Source: JALYXV01 sp963733505 (GTDB taxonomy: Bacteria > Actinomycetota > Acidimicrobiia > Acidimicrobiales > Palsa-688). Taken from it: 64,000 nt of DNA. Shown here in pieces: positions 63,728 to 64,000 of this stretch. The stretch spans positions 52,074 through 116,073 of the forward strand of contig CAVTDW010000018.1 in assembly GCA_963733505.1 (NCBI GenBank), given 5' to 3'. The notes below the pieces were generated by a model, which saw only the letters and a program-made list of their open reading frames with translations, had not been told where the DNA came from and did no database searches. The number at the start of each line of letters is the position of its first letter. The first letter of the stretch is position 1. The translations under genes were made by a program, and so were the position numbers.

Positions 63728-63952
63728 CTTCGGGCTCGCTCCGCTGCGATGTCCTCGACCGCTTGCTGAAGGCCGACACGTCCCCCTCGGTGGTGTTCAA
63801 TGCGGTCCAGCACCTCATCCAAGGTGGGCCGCTCGGCCAGGCGCCGCAATTCGCCGCGAGGTACTGCTGGAGTGACTGTCCACGCTGTTGGGCTCGACGC
63901 TGCAACGCGGCGTGCACGTCGTCGGGGATACTCGTACAAGAACGTTCGGCAT
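63724..63952 (-). CDS. vapB: VapB/FitA-like antitoxin, two one-base breaks
   Basis: The ATG at 63952 reads MPNVLVRVS, the ribbon strand of a ribbon-helix-helix antitoxin. After a CCCC run (about 63926) the frame changes to DDVHAALQRRAQQRGQSLQQ and then again near 63850 to LRRLAERPTLDEVLDRIEHH, RGGRVGLQQAVEDIAAERA and the stop at 63724. Restoring one C and one G gives 76 aa that match FitA/VapB antitoxins over the whole length. It either is intact with two sequencing errors or is a truly inactivated antitoxin, which a live toxin would not allow; the first is likelier. Confidence 0.78.
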
Positions 63953-63958
63953 GCTTGC

Positions 63959-63987
63959 ATTATGCTAGCGTCCGGAACCCAACGCAA
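63959..63987 (-). promoter_or_regulatory. vapBC promoter, leaderless
   Basis: On the minus strand TTGCGT (63987-63982), 17-nt spacer, CATAAT (63964-63959). The hexamer ends 6 nt before the vapB ATG, so the mRNA should start at the start codon. Confidence 0.6.
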
Positions 63988-64000
63988 CCAGTGTCCGCTA

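Overview
The window looks like the chromosome of a high-GC actinobacterium, most likely of the class Acidimicrobiia; that rank is an inference. The pointers are strong GC bias at third codon positions (the counted line 38821-38880 is 43/60 G+C), DUF3499 and DUF5719 genes, CofD/CofE for coenzyme F420, leaderless promoters and, above all, a gene order recalling the Mycobacterium tuberculosis segment secA1 - hpf - phosphosugar isomerase - phosphomannomutase - DUF3499 - fbiA/fbiB - mannose-1-P guanylyltransferase - wbbL - rmlD - fadE25 - birA - accA3 - lpdA - amidohydrolase. No rRNA, tRNA or CRISPR array was seen.

Layout. 1-10.6 kb (minus strand): secA (cut by the window edge), a ribosome hibernation factor joined to a NarL-type response regulator, a SIS-domain phosphosugar isomerase, a Trm112-like protein, phosphomannomutase, and a large membrane protein. 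10.7-24 kb: CPBP protease, DUF3499, ftsH, thioredoxin-like protein, DUF5719 and a 1072-aa glycosyltransferase/membrane protein, an orphan HicB, a coiled-coil protein behind a strong promoter, and the TldD/TldE protease pair. 24-32 kb: a GDP-deoxysugar reductase, three GT4 glycosyltransferases, cofD-cofE, and an arsenic cluster (arsC, aquaporin, arsI, divergent arsR). 32.1-41.9 kb: a tightly coupled ten-gene minus-strand operon for nucleotide sugars and glycan assembly (galE-like, manC, His-rich membrane protein, wbbL-like, DPM-like, uxs, ugd, rmlD, rmlB, rmlA), with ATGA/GTGA overlaps and an 11-bp tandem repeat between ugd and uxs. 41.9-49.9 kb: acyl-CoA dehydrogenase, birA, the biotinylated carboxylase subunit, M20 amidohydrolase, LpdA-type flavoprotein and a mutase large subunit. 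50-59.4 kb: acetyltransferases, rhodanese-MoeB, nitroreductase, CDF and CorA metal transporters, an alpha/beta hydrolase, an IclR regulator and leuCD.

59.4-64 kb is different. It begins with 3' fragments of a methyltransferase and a DUF4331 gene, drops in GC (line 60781-60840 is 26/60 G+C), and carries two unrecognised proteins, a DUF6994-like protein and a VapBC-type toxin-antitoxin module. It looks like an accessory region built at a breakpoint.

Reading caution. At least ten genes are broken by single-base discontinuities, most of them in runs of four or five G or C. This looks like homopolymer indel error in a consensus sequence rather than gene decay. Those genes are annotated as one CDS each, with the break described. 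The same effect probably hides the most unusual protein here: a hibernation factor fused to a response regulator, about 505 aa if one missing base is restored.
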